From the NCBI GenBank assembly GCA_013076295.1, contig RQOL01000871.1, positions 328,290 to 392,289 of the forward strand: a DNA stretch of 64,000 nucleotides. The letters are read 5' to 3'. Shown in pieces: positions 19,935-29,262 of the stretch. The notes beneath the pieces are model-generated. The model was not told where the DNA came from and made no database searches. It saw only the letters and a program-made list of their open reading frames with translations. Position numbers and translations under genes: made by a program. The stretch is from Sanderia malayensis (taxonomy: Eukaryota > Cnidaria > Scyphozoa > Semaeostomeae > Pelagiidae). Each line of letters starts with the position of its first letter. Within the stretch, counting starts at the first letter, position 1.

Positions 19935-20021
19935 TACCGTAAATCCTCCTCGAATAAGCCACCCTCTGAAAATGTCAAAAATAAATAAGCCCCCTGGGGG
20001 CTAATTCGAGAATTCACGGTA
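19935..20021. mobile_element. 87-bp palindromic MITE
   Basis: It starts TACCGTAAATCCTCCTCGAAT and ends in the near inverse (ATTCGAGAATTCACGGTA). It is absent from copy B at the matching place (50310/55660), where the Gypsy element sits instead. Related G-rich sequence occurs at 40246-40612 and possibly in a Zisupton intron near 10939-11045. Confidence 0.75.
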
Positions 20022-20378
20022 GTCCACATATTCCAATTTAAGCCGGTTTTATTTATCTGCAGATGTAAGGACGTGATCTCTAACCTTGATGAGAGCCTGC
20101 TCATATGAGGTGAGCTGGCCCATCGAGGTGGAATAGCCCACAGAAGTGAGATCCAGTCGACACAGTGACTGGTATGCAGAAATTATTTTCTGCTTTTATA
20201 CATGAGAAGTGAGCTATCCAACCCGGTGAGGTGGAATGAAGTTGTCAATACTTCGCAAACATGAATATTAAGTCGTAAATCTGGTTTCCAAACAACATGG
20301 CTGACAAATCCAAACTGGCATCATGGAGAGTTTGGTCGTCCAATTGGACTATCTGATGCAATTGAACCTATGAAATAG

Positions 20379-20618
20379 ATGTCGGTCGAAAAAAGGAGTG
20401 CCTATTTAAAATCGAAAAAGGAAAAATCAAGACAGATACAGAAAGGGCACCAGCGCATACAAGGCTTAACCCAAAGGCTTGTCTTCAGGTGTAACATTTG
20501 CCAAAATGAGTCCATCTTCCCAACAAGTTCAAAGGCTGGACCAAATAAACCGTTTGACATTAATGCCAGGTCTGTTCATTGCGCACATCGAATAATTTTG
20601 CCATACTCAAAAGTATAG
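20379..20618 (+). pseudogene. Mutator-like transposase N-terminal fragment (copy A)
   Basis: A frame of 79 codons starting MSVEKRSAYLKSKKEKSRQ with a CNICQNESIF zinc-binding pair and a DINARSVHCAH block, as found at the start of the Mutator-like transposases common in cnidarian and arthropod genomes. 56019-56250 is its copy in repeat S copy B. It stops early and is not joined to the next fragment. Confidence 0.55.
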
Positions 20619-20642
20619 ACTCGAAAAGATTGAGTCCTTCTG

Positions 20643-20765
20643 CTAAAAATATATCAATGAAAGCACGACGATAACTGAGGGTCCAAGGGAAAGGTGTGAC
20701 AGAAAAGGGGACAGGTTATATTGCTCGTGCCTTGGTGTTCAGAAAACCCCTGAATGAGACTTACA
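20643..20765 (+). pseudogene. P-element-type fragment
   Basis: Near-identical over about 120 bp to 57795-57915 and 60870-60985, where it leads into a P-element-like transposase. Here the similarity ends at ACCCCTGAATGAGACTTA and only this upstream piece remains. Confidence 0.5.
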
Positions 20766-21032
20766 TGTTGGCTTTGCTTTCACTGACAGAATAATAGAGT
20801 CTGTGGAGCCAGAAATAAGATTTGTTGATGAAAAACAAATTTTCTCAGTGAAGGAAGAGAAACGAAAACAATTGAAAAAATGACTTATAGTACTTTGACG
20901 TGACCCCCATCTTTTTGGGAAAGTTTCGCTTAATTTAAAACAGTTTTTAATGTTCTTTGTGTCAGTAGCAGTGCTAATACAGACGGTTATCTTTTTGTTC
21001 AGCTTGCAAAGTTTTCTGATATTTTTTCAAAT

Positions 21033-21861
21033 TTGTTCTGCCCACATTGTGAGGAACCTGGAGTACATGCTACAAGAAATCCTTCTGATGATCTTGGTTT
21101 TGCTGCTAAAACTATCATCAAGTGCAGTAATTGTGATGAATACTCTCAAGAAGAATATCTTTCTCAAAGAGTTGGAGAACAAGAAAACAAGAAGAATGCT
21201 GCTTTTGAAGTAAATGTTCGTGCAACATTAGCTTTCAGAGGAGTAGGATATGGTCATGCAGCAATGAAAGAGTGGCGTGGAACTACGAACATGTCAGCAG
21301 TGTTAAGCAAGGCCTCTTTCATAGAAATCAACAACAGACTGGAAGATGCTGCAACAAAGACATTCAAGTCCATAAGCCTGCAATCACGAGAGATCATAAA
21401 AGAAGCATATGGAGATGTTGGCATAAAAGATGACAAGGATGGCATACTAGACATTGCTGTATCATATAATGGAATTTGGCAAAGACGTGGACATGTTTCA
21501 CATAATTGTGCTGCTTCCACAATTGACCTTCTTACTGGATTGCCAATTGACAATGAAATGTTGTCCAATTATTGTTCCAAATAACTCCTGAAGAAAGAAA
21601 AACGGATGAATGGAAAAAAACCATGCAGCTAATTGTTTAAAGAATTTTAATGGAACAGCAGGAGCTATGGAAGTAGAGGCAGCAAAGAATCTTTGGGAAA
21701 GAGCAGTAGAGCAACATAAGCTAAGGTATACTACAATGCTTTGTGATGGCGACAGCAAAGCATTTAGGGCAGTAAATGAATGAAAGTATATCGTGATGGT
21801 GTTGAAATTGAAAAGAAGGATTGCATTAACCATGTATCCAAGAGAATGGGCACTGCTTTAA
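21033..21861 (+). pseudogene. Mutator-like transposase, first part
   Basis: From 21033: CPHCEEPGVHATRNP, then CSNCDEYSQ, ATLAFRGVGYGHAAMKEW, and DIAVSYNGIWQRRGH, the first Asp block of these transposases. After a frame break near 21580 the sequence continues with AGAMEVEAAKNLWERA, LRYTTMLCDGDSKAF (second Asp block) and CINHVSKRMGTAL. At 21862 the frame is cut by a TTAA-flanked MITE and resumes at 23204. A stop after KAFRAVNE adds to the decay. Confidence 0.7.
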
Positions 21862-23199
21862 AGTGCCCCTACGGCTTTTTTTTTATTGGCTAAAACTATA
21901 GAATCGAATGCGCTGATTCTGATACCGTTTATATTTTTTTGATCTGATGAGTAATTGTTGAGTTACGAGAGATTGCGTTCACACTTTCGTGTCTCACTTT
22001 TAGGACTGGGTCGAGTCCACTATCACATCATAGTGGACTCAGTGTGCTCAGTGGCGGCGGGCGTAGGCCTACATTCAGTATAATAGACAATGTTGTTTGC
22101 GCTGTCTTGTCTGTGTCTTGTTATGTGTATTCGTGGGTATTTGTGCAATTTTGGTGATCAGAATTGAATAGAAAGTTTCCATAAAGCTATGAAAGAGATG
22201 TGAGCGAGAAAAGAAATGTTGAAAGAAAACTTTCTGGGCATTTGACTGGATCTGAATTATTATCTTTCTGTTGTGTATCTGATAAAGTAAAAGTGTATCA
22301 AAATTCTATACGTAATATGATTTAGGCCATGGCCATATCCATCCGTGTCGGTCAACCTTTGTGGTTGAAGAAACTTGAAACGATTCGATTTTCATTAGAT
22401 ACAGCAAGTGTAGAAAATGTGCAACACAATTCCTTATTACTACACATGAATTTCGTTATTGCACCGAAATTTATGGTTGCATGTTGGCATTTTCTAACTG
22501 CGGAGTTTAGAATTTCGTCCGTCGTTCCGAATTGATGAAATCTATCCACTTCCTTCTCGTTCAGCTTCAGGGCGATCGTCCTGATAAAGCTGAATCCTGT
22601 GAAGCTCCACAAATCTTGATTTATTCGGTGTATTTCCACGGCATAGCAAAACACATCGATTTGGCATATTTTCCCAGTTTCACATATAAATCTAACAATT
22701 TTCAGGTCCTGTCAAATATCTGTGATCGTGTTTTTGATCCTCCTATCCTATTGAAATCCCGTACTGTTTTAACACTGCACGGCCTACGCCCGCCGCCACT
22801 GAGCACACTGAGCAGCCATTACATGGGAATTTTGTAATTCCTCCCCACAGCTGCAAACTCATCACAAGCCTTTCAAATTTCAATGCCATAATGTGCCGAC
22901 CTGTTTCTAATCATCAAAGTCAAAAAAACAAATATCGAGTCCATAGTATGAGAGAAAATTGACGTCAGATTTGTTGCTTCAGTACGGGAAAAAAAGGGGC
23001 TGCCACTATGATGTCATATTGGACTCGACCCAGTCCTAAAAGTGAGACAAGGAAAATGGCGAAAATGACGAAACATCGACACTTCCACACGTTATAACTC
23101 GTGAACTACGCGTCTGATTTAAAAATAATTTTCAGATCTGAAGTCAGCGTACCGAGTTTTATTGAATTCACAAATAAATAAAAAAGCCGTAGGGGCACT
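21862..23199. mobile_element. TTAA-type MITE (Kolobok- or piggyBac-like), 1338 bp, inside the Mutator-like gene
   Basis: The ends are AGTGCCCCTACGGCTTTTTT and its exact inverse, with TTAA on both sides (21858-21861, 23200-23203). Inverted similarity extends inward for about 170 bp (TCTCACTTTTAGGACTGGGT at 21991-22010; inverse at 23027-23046). A second nested inverted pair with core GGCGGCGGGCGTAGGCC lies at 22050-22075 and 22780-22805. TTAA targets are used by piggyBac and Kolobok families. The open frames inside have no family motif. Confidence 0.85.
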
Positions 23200-23203
23200 T
23201 TAA

Positions 23204-23540
23204 GAGACGGAGTTGCTGTTAATAAGGCTCAGAAGAAGTCAATCTCAGGGAAAGGGAACTGACACAAATAAAGATGAAGAAAATTCAAAATTATTATGGA
23301 AAAGCAATAAAAGAAAATGCTGAAGACCCAAAGCTCTGCCAAAGAAGGATAATGGGTATTTTGTTTCATCTTTCCAGTACTGACACAAAACCAAAGCATG
23401 TTCATTGCCCACCTGGTGAAACTCTTGGTGCTTCTAGCAGAGGGCCAATGCAAAGCAATAATTCTAGAAGATTCTTTAGACTTTGCTTACGTAAATACCT
23501 ATCTTCGAAACGAGGCAGGAAACTGACTAAGTCTTAGGTG
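23204..23540 (+). pseudogene. Mutator-like transposase, C-terminal part
   Basis: Continues the reading frame of 21033-21861 across the MITE: GVAVNKAQKK, SISGKGKLTQIKM, KIQNYYGKAIKENAED, ILFHLSSTDTKPKHVHCP. These match the late GKGKLTD...YYGKAI...SSTDENP blocks of the family; a second family member is at 31850-32025. A frameshift lies near 23260-23270. Confidence 0.65.
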
Positions 23541-23926
23541 TGTTAGCCGACTTATGTATCTTTTTCTTATTCGAAGCTTTTTTACTTTTATTTCACCGAA
23601 AAACTCCTTATTTAACCTGATATGGCTAAATGTATGCAAGACTCTTTAGGCTGGTGTGTCGCCCCAGGGCGCGAGACAGTGGATATTAGCCTATACCGAA
23701 ACATGAACAAGCAACCAGTTTTCTTGATAGCGGCTAGAGTTACGTTCAATTTCTTCGCGTCTTAAGTTATATAGTTCATTCGTTTTTCATTACCTTTATT
23801 GCTGTTTTCACCCGGAGTACGCTTACTTCACACCTTACTGCTGAGTTCAACGGAAAGACCAAGTCGGCACAGACACTTTGCTCGGGTGAGATCGTTTTTA
23901 ATTTAATATCTACACTTTCTAATCTC

Positions 23927-24985
23927 ATGATGGCATCGGAACACAACCAAGATGTGGAGGGTCAAGACACTCAATCCCGCTTAATAACTTTAGAGAACTC
24001 TCTGTCTGAGATACGGGACACCCTCAAACAAGCCCTTGCCACCCAGTCAGGCAGCCATAACCGTGCATTTGCTTCAGGTATGCCTTCCACGCTTTTTCAG
24101 GAAGGCCAGGCCGACCTTTCGCGTCCGCCCAGTTTTTTACGCGTGGCATCACCCAACCCGCCTACCTCTTCATTTGGCTCCGCGGATATTCACCCTGTTT
24201 CGGGTTTTGCTGGCGCACAAGCTCCACCATTACCTTCCCTGCCAAAAAATTTGGGAGCATTGGTATCAGAATCCTGGCTGCTCGACCCTCAACAATGGCT
24301 TTCATTGTCATCAACCCAAGCCGTATCTGTCATGGGTGGCTTATCACCCATACCAGGCAATTTGGCTAATATGGTCGAGAAGCAGGAATTTGTGGATTTC
24401 ATCCTGCTTCGCATTTGCAATATCGCACGTTTGCCGACAATTTCGCCGTCGAGTGTGCAGCTCGAGCGTCTGCTCAAAATCCTCGAACCAATTCGCGCGT
24501 TCGCTGATTGGGCTGAGGCATGGGGTGTGTTTGCCTCCGTTGTTGTTAAATTTGCCCCGCACCGACTACCTGCTTTGTTGGCCTATTTCTTGATCATTGC
24601 CAAAGCACATCGCGACGTCCCAGGCATAGGCTGGCTGGCTTACGATTCAGCCTTTCGCAAACAAGCGGCCAACGATTCATCGATTTCCTGGGCGGTGGTG
24701 GACCCCACCCTGTACCTTTCCACCGTTCTAACGGCGGGGATCCAAAAGGCCCCACAAGCACGTACTGCACCAGCCATCCGAGCCAGAAAGAGTTTCTGCA
24801 CTCCTTGGAATAAGTCGTCGTGTAGTTATGGCAACACCTGCAAGTATTTGCACGCGTGCTCGAGCTGCGAAGGCAACCACAAAGTGCGCGAGTGTCCCTT
24901 GCGTAAGGATCCCACTGAGCGTGTTGATGTCAAGCGCCAGCGTTCACCATCACCGCTGCCAAGTAAAAAGAACCGCTCCAAGTGA
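23927..24985 (+). CDS. DIRS gag-like protein
   Basis: 352 codons from ATG MMASEHNQDVEGQD. It has a short N-terminal helix (SRLITLENSLSEIRDTLKQ), a Pro/Ser-rich linker, a central helical region (QEFVDFILLRICNIARL, LKILEPIRAFADWAEAW) and a C-terminal Cys/His cluster CTPWNKSSCSYGNTCKYLH followed by CSSCEGNHKVREC, as in DIRS/Ngaro gag proteins. The end is basic (RQRSPSPLPSKKNRSK). The frame is intact. It should coat element RNA. Confidence 0.75.
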   Translation: MMASEHNQDVEGQDTQSRLITLENSLSEIRDTLKQALATQSGSHNRAFASGMPSTLFQEGQADLSRPPSFLRVASPNPPTSSFGSADIHPVSGFAGAQAPPLPSLPKNLGALVSESWLLDPQQWLSLSSTQAVSVMGGLSPIPGNLANMVEKQEFVDFILLRICNIARLPTISPSSVQLERLLKILEPIRAFADWAEAWGVFASVVVKFAPHRLPALLAYFLIIAKAHRDVPGIGWLAYDSAFRKQAANDSSISWAVVDPTLYLSTVLTAGIQKAPQARTAPAIRARKSFCTPWNKSSCSYGNTCKYLHACSSCEGNHKVRECPLRKDPTERVDVKRQRSPSPLPSKKNRSK

Positions 24986-25078
24986 CTAGACTTTGCTATC
25001 ATCGTAGATTCATTAATTTATGTATTTGCGTTTCCAGCTGTTATCACTCCATTACGCGTTTATGCTTGGCGTGAATTT

Positions 25079-26291
25079 TTGCTTCATTCTCTCCATCCTG
25101 ATGCGCAGTGGGTGCTCCAGGGGATTACTTTTGGCTTTGACATTGGAGTTACCGGGGGGAGCCCCGCCTCGGCCGGGCGTAATTGTGTGTCTGCCATCCG
25201 GCAATCTGCGGTTATTGATGCCTACCTCACAGAGGAACTCAACGCAGGTACTGTGGCTGGTCCTTTTTCGTCCCCTCCATGGCCATCGTTAATAACAAAT
25301 CGTTTCGGCGTAATTCCTAAATCCACCCCCGGAAAATGGCGCCTCATCACGGATCTCTCTTTCCCCGCTCACAAGAGCGTCAATGATTCGATTCCGGATT
25401 GCAACGCAACAGTTTCTTATGCGGGTATTCCGGAAGCTATTTCACAAATCATGAAACTCGGTAAAGGAACCCTGTTGGTTAAATTTGACATTAAACGAGC
25501 CTATCAACTTTTACCAGTCCGACCCGAAGATCGACCATTGTTAGGCATGTGCTGGGAAGGCCTTTATTTCGTTGACCTTGCCCTACCTTTCGGCCTCCGC
25601 TCCGCCCCGCAGATATTTACTCGTTTTGGGGATGTATTGCAGTCAATTTTTGCACAGGACGGCCACCGGGCCATTATGCAACACTATTTAGACGATTTTA
25701 TTATTTTCGGCCAACGGAACTCCTCCGGCTGTGCAGCCCTGCTGAAACATTGTACAGCTCTGTGTGATAGTCTGGGGGTTCCATTAGCCGAAGACAAAAC
25801 TGAAGGCCCATCAACAGAAATTGTTTTTCTGGGGTTTATTCTGGACACGGAAGCTTTAGAGCAGCACCTCCCGTTCGAAAAAATCGTTAAGATACAGGGA
25901 TATCTGGCCCATTGGTCGAAGAAGGCCGCAGGCACCAAGCGTGAGCTATTGTCTCTGATTGGCAGCCTGCAGCATTGTTGCCAGGCTATTGTTCTCGGTC
26001 GACCTTTCTTACGTCGATTAATTGATTGTGCACACAAAGTCTCCGAGTTGCATCATCGTGTGCGTTTGACAGCCTGGAAGCGTGATGACATTGATTGGTG
26101 GGTTAGCTTGTTATCACGGTGGAATGGGCGGAGCCTATTTCTCTATCGTAATTGGACTGAGGCTCCGACTATCAAAATCACTTCGGACGCTGCGGGAAGC
26201 AAGGGTTTTGCAGCTATTTATAACGCACAATGGTTTGCTGCCCCTTGGCCCGCCGATCTCTCAGCGATTAATATTGCGATCAAGGAGCTAA
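25079..26291 (+). CDS. DIRS reverse transcriptase and start of RNase H
   Basis: An open frame from 25079 that runs into the MITE and stops at 26482; only the part to 26291 is native. The RT shows GVIPKSTPGKWRLITDLS, LLVKFDIKRAYQLLPV (catalytic Asp), ALPFGLRSAPQIF and HYLDDFIIFG (the YLDD pair). Then comes ITSDAAGSKGFAAIY, the first RNase H Asp, and AINIAIKEL, where the MITE cuts in. The sequence resumes at 27077. The last ~60 codons of the frame are MITE sequence and carry no meaning. The start is probably upstream in the gag overlap; no in-frame stop explains it. Confidence 0.8.
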
Positions 26292-27076
26292 GGGCCCATG
26301 TACAGTCATGCTCAAGTCAAGTAAACTTGCATATTTTCGGGGATTATCCAAATTATCGCCCCAGGGTTCTCTTGCTCAGAACTGTAGATGGTCATCTCTG
26401 GCCTGAGCAACACCCCGCAGCTTTGAGCACCTCGCGAGGTGCTCAACTTGCTCACTTTAATTCCTCCTGTCATTGCCAATAACATATTCGCTGTTGTGCA
26501 AGAAAGAAAGGCAGGTTTTGTTTTCATTTTGTTGTTGAGGTCACGCATGCAATTAAAAATGCCCGAAGAAGAGAAAAGGTTTTCTTTATATTTATAGTTT
26601 ATTTGCTGGAAAAAACAACAGAAAATGTTTAACAAAAGGACTGCTTGAAGATTTTCTATATCAATGCAAGCATAAATGAGATTGGCTTCAGAGTGCTGCC
26701 TCTCAAACTAGGACTGAAATGATGGAGGGGGCATTCGTAAACGTGGCTATTTGTTGCCCAAAATATGCCAAAATATAACGGCAAGTACCGTTATATTTGC
26801 CCAAAATATAACGGTACTTGCCAATGGAGGGGCATAATTCACAATTCATTCAGAACATTTCTCCTGTGCGTTTTCATAACGTAATATCGATCTTGTTCTG
26901 AGCTTCGAAAACCAGCCATGTTGTTTTCGTTTATTAATGTCATCAGGCAGTTACATGAGTAATGCATGATGACAACTTGCTGCTTTTCAGCGTTGAGCAA
27001 ATTTCTCGATTCCTTGCATTCCAATTAATTACCACCACTGAGCTAAGTCCGCAGAAAGTCGACTGTACATGGGCCC
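26292..27076. mobile_element. Harbinger-type MITE, 785 bp, in the DIRS RNase H
   Basis: The ends GGGCCCATGTACAGTC and GACTGTACATGGGCCC are exact inverses; TAA flanks both sides (26289-26291, 27077-27079), the 3-bp target used by PIF/Harbinger elements. A second member with the same ends is 58686-59444. The interior has a perfect hairpin at 26780-26822. Confidence 0.85.
26780..26822. repeat. Perfect 19-bp hairpin
   Basis: GGCAAGTACCGTTATATTT (26780-26798) pairs exactly with 26804-26822 around the 5-nt loop GCCCA. A further partial pair (ATATAACGG) just to the left allows alternative folding. Confidence 0.9.
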
Positions 27077-27155
27077 TAATTCCTATTGTCCTCGCGGCCA
27101 AGCTGTGGGGGGCGTCATGGCAGCATCTGCAAGTTGCTTTTCGCTGCGAGAAATG
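27077..27155 (+). pseudogene. DIRS RNase H continuation
   Basis: Directly after the MITE the frame reads IPIVLAAKLWGASWQ then HLQVAF, the RNase H strand-helix segment that follows AINIAIKEL in DIRS elements. Similarity then ends. Confidence 0.7.
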
Positions 27156-27334
27156 ATGAGAAAACAAGACAGAGCAATTTGAATGCTACTTCTGCATCAA
27201 AAACATACAAATTGAATAATATATCTTTTGTGCTATTGACAGAGCATTCCTGGACAGAGCATTCCATAAATTTATCAGGAGACAAAAGCATGATTGTTAC
27301 GAATTAATGACGTCATATGTTTTAACTTTAACAG

Positions 27335-27431
27335 GTGCAGAATCGACCACATGAACTGCTTGCCGCCAGCAACAGCAACCTGCAACAGCTTGCCGAAATG
27401 GGGTTCCTTGACAATGCTGCCAATTTACAAG
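27335..27431 (+). CDS. Ubiquilin-like gene, penultimate exon (UBA domain, first part)
   Basis: An exon bounded by acceptor TTTAACAG and donor AAG then GTTTCC. It reads VQNRPHELLAASNSNLQQLA then EMGFLDNAANLQ. The LxxLxxMGF(L)...ANLQ pattern is the start of a ubiquitin-associated (UBA) domain, closest to the C-terminal UBA of ubiquilins, which deliver ubiquitinated proteins to the proteasome. It joins the next exon in frame. No upstream exon is recognisable: the 3.7 kb before it is DIRS and MITE sequence. It is a possible real host gene end, or a stranded fragment. Confidence 0.65.
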
Positions 27432-27533
27432 GTTTCCATATTTCAATCAATCCTTTTTTATGGCTTTCACCTGCTGTTAGGTTGTACACCATTTAAGGTA
27501 ATGATGTTGACGTCATTCTACGTATTTTTCTAG

Positions 27534-27601
27534 CACTGGCAGCAAGTGGCGGTGACGTTCATACAGCAATAGAACGGCTTCTTGGAGAGACCGAATATTA
27601 A
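27534..27601 (+). CDS. Ubiquilin-like gene, last exon (UBA domain, end) with stop
   Basis: After acceptor TTTTTCTAG the joined frame continues ALAASGGDVHTAIERLLGE and ends TEY, stop. The GGDVxxAIERLL helix completes the UBA fold, and the protein ends a few residues later as ubiquilins do. The intron is 102 bp. A Penelope-like element begins within about 60 bases of the stop, in or next to the 3' UTR. Confidence 0.65.
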
Positions 27602-27658
27602 ATAATATTATAAAAATATATTAATTTATTAATAATATTATAAAAATATGGAAAAATT

Positions 27659-28789
27659 ATGGATGGTGCGGTGGATAAGCCTTTGGTTTGGCTTAGGTAT
27701 ATTGACGATGTTTTTTTCATATGGACGCATGGTCAGAGTAGACTGGATAGTTTCTTGGAATACCTTAATGGGTTTCATCAAACTATAAAGTTTACGTCTG
27801 AGAGTTCCATGGAGAAGGTTAGTTTTTTGGATGTTATGGTCGTTAAGAAGGGTGGTGTTTTGGAGACTGACCTCTACTGCAAACCCACTGATACTCATCA
27901 GTATTTGCACAGGGGGTCGTGTCATCCATGGCATGTTAAGAAGGCTATTCCATATGGTCAGGCTCTTAGGATTCGGAGGATTTGTTCGGATGATGGTAAA
28001 TTTTTAGCTAGGTCGAAGGAATTGGTTGGTTGGTTTAAGGATAGAGGTTATGATGAGGGCTTTGTTAAGGAGCAGGTTGAAAGGGTTAGGAATTTGGACA
28101 GGCAAGTGTTGATAGAGCAAGATGTTGGACGTAATCGGGGAAGGGGGGACCGCATCCCATTTGTAGTTTCTTATCATCCAGCCCTTAATGGGATTCGCCG
28201 GGCTGTTGGTAAGCTTCAGCCTATGCTGGCAGTGACTGAGGAGCACAAGAGGGTGTTTCCTGAACAGCCTTTAGTTGCCTTCAGGCGTGCCAGCAATCTC
28301 AAGGATAGTCTTGTGAGGGCGAGGCTTCCTCCGGTCGAGGGGGGTTCTGTTAAGGGTTGTTTTCCTTGTGGTAAGTCTAGGTGTCAGGTTTGTAGGTTTA
28401 TGTCGGAAGGAGATCGGTTCGTTTGTCATGTTACTGGTAAGGAGTATAACATAGGTTCTAGGTTTGATTGTGATTCGTCGGGTGTTGTTTATTTGTTAGG
28501 TTGCAAGGTCTGTGGAATGCAGTATGTTGGTAGCACATTTACCCCCTTTCGTAATAGGTTTAATAATTATAAGTCATCTTGTAGGAAATTTGAGAAGGGG
28601 GAAATGGTTGGACAGGCAGATTTTTATAGACATTTTGAATTGGCAGGTCACCATGGGTTTATGGAGGATGTTGGGGTCCAGGTAATTGATAGATTATTAG
28701 GTGAATCTAGGGTTAGGGAAGGTTTTTGGCAATTTAAGTTGGATAGTTTTGCACCTAAGGGGCTTAATGTCAGACTGGTAGATTCTTAA
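27659..28789 (+). CDS. Penelope-like RT C-terminus with GIY-YIG endonuclease
   Basis: 376 codons without interruption. RT motif C is near the start (WLRYIDDVFFIW), followed by VSFLDVMV and the KPTDTHQYLH thumb block. Then a linker, a Cys motif (GCFPCGKSRCQVC) and the GIY-YIG domain: GVVYLLGCKVCGMQYVGST (positions matching GIY and YIG), FRNRFNNYKS with the catalytic Arg, and a C-terminal FWQFKLDSFAPKGLN block. The ATG is an internal Met made available by truncation. Palm motifs A and B are absent, so there is no RT activity; the nuclease part looks complete. Confidence 0.85.
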   Translation: MDGAVDKPLVWLRYIDDVFFIWTHGQSRLDSFLEYLNGFHQTIKFTSESSMEKVSFLDVMVVKKGGVLETDLYCKPTDTHQYLHRGSCHPWHVKKAIPYGQALRIRRICSDDGKFLARSKELVGWFKDRGYDEGFVKEQVERVRNLDRQVLIEQDVGRNRGRGDRIPFVVSYHPALNGIRRAVGKLQPMLAVTEEHKRVFPEQPLVAFRRASNLKDSLVRARLPPVEGGSVKGCFPCGKSRCQVCRFMSEGDRFVCHVTGKEYNIGSRFDCDSSGVVYLLGCKVCGMQYVGSTFTPFRNRFNNYKSSCRKFEKGEMVGQADFYRHFELAGHHGFMEDVGVQVIDRLLGESRVREGFWQFKLDSFAPKGLNVRLVDS

Positions 28790-29220
28790 TCTTTTCATCT
28801 CTTGTCTTTTCTTTTTGTTAGAACGTGTTGCTCGTTTTGTTCTTTGGCTTTCTGTGTCTTTTTGCTCCTATTCTCTTTGTGTATTTACCGCGGTTCTTCA
28901 ATGCACGCGCTGCTATCTATTATTTTGTTTTTTTATTTCTTTATCATCCCGCTTTTCCATTGTGTAGCGGTCCTATTGTTTTTTCATTTGTGTTTAGCTT
29001 TATTTTCATTTCTGAGGTGTTACAGCGGCGTTTCCCAATCCAATATCCTAATTCTTCACTTTTCCTCACTTTTTCTGCACCTGTTAGCTTATCTTTGTTT
29101 TCTCAGCCCAACCTTTGTTTTATTTTTAGTTTAACCATTATTGTATTAAGTAGGTCCTTGTTTAGGTTTATCTCATTGTAACCCTGTGCTTTGTAAATTA
29201 GGTTTTTAAGTAAGTCCCCA
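28790..29220. other. 3' noncoding part of the Penelope-like element
   Basis: T-rich on the plus strand (many TTTT runs), without stop-free frames of known family. Confidence 0.5.
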
Positions 29221-29240
29221 AATCATTGTAAGAACAGTTA

Positions 29241-29262
29241 CTGATGAAGATTTATATCGAAA
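29241..29262 (+). other. Hammerhead-ribozyme-like core
   Basis: CTGATGA (29241-29247) then a short GAT/ATC stem and GAAA (29259-29262). This order is the conserved hammerhead core, and such ribozymes are known in Penelope-like elements. The stem is only 3 bp with one extra A, and stems I and III are not convincing, so the call is tentative. Confidence 0.3.

Larger units (their letters stand above)
17166..20642. mobile_element. Interspersed repeat S, copy A
   Basis: Collinear with 40616-56250 once the insertions in the latter are removed, at roughly 90 percent or more by eye. Matching points: 17166/40616, 17210/41492, 17730/48174, 18820/49180, 19400/49760, 19925/50300, 20023/55660, 20379/56019. 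It has few open frames; two minus-strand ones are kept in both copies (18560-18625 and 19403-19597). The right part carries the Mutator-like fragment 20379-20618. Confidence 0.8.
23640..27160 (+). mobile_element. DIRS-type retrotransposon, truncated, split by a MITE
   Basis: A GC-richer block than its surroundings with a gag-like gene, an RT-RNase H gene and no tyrosine recombinase. Coding similarity stops at about 27155, so the 3' third (recombinase and terminal repeats) is missing. A 785-bp MITE (26292-27076) splits the RNase H part. The left end is approximate. Confidence 0.75.

Noticed and set aside
22329..22837. Two overlapping open frames inside the TTAA MITE
   Set aside because: No family motif, and the region is bracketed by nested inverted repeats; probably chance.
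26292..26482. C-terminal extension of the DIRS reverse transcriptase
   Set aside because: The last ~60 codons are MITE sequence read in frame by accident.
28802..29181. Hydrophobic open frames after the Penelope gene
   Set aside because: They come from T-rich 3' noncoding sequence, which always translates as Phe/Leu-rich; no topology or family support.
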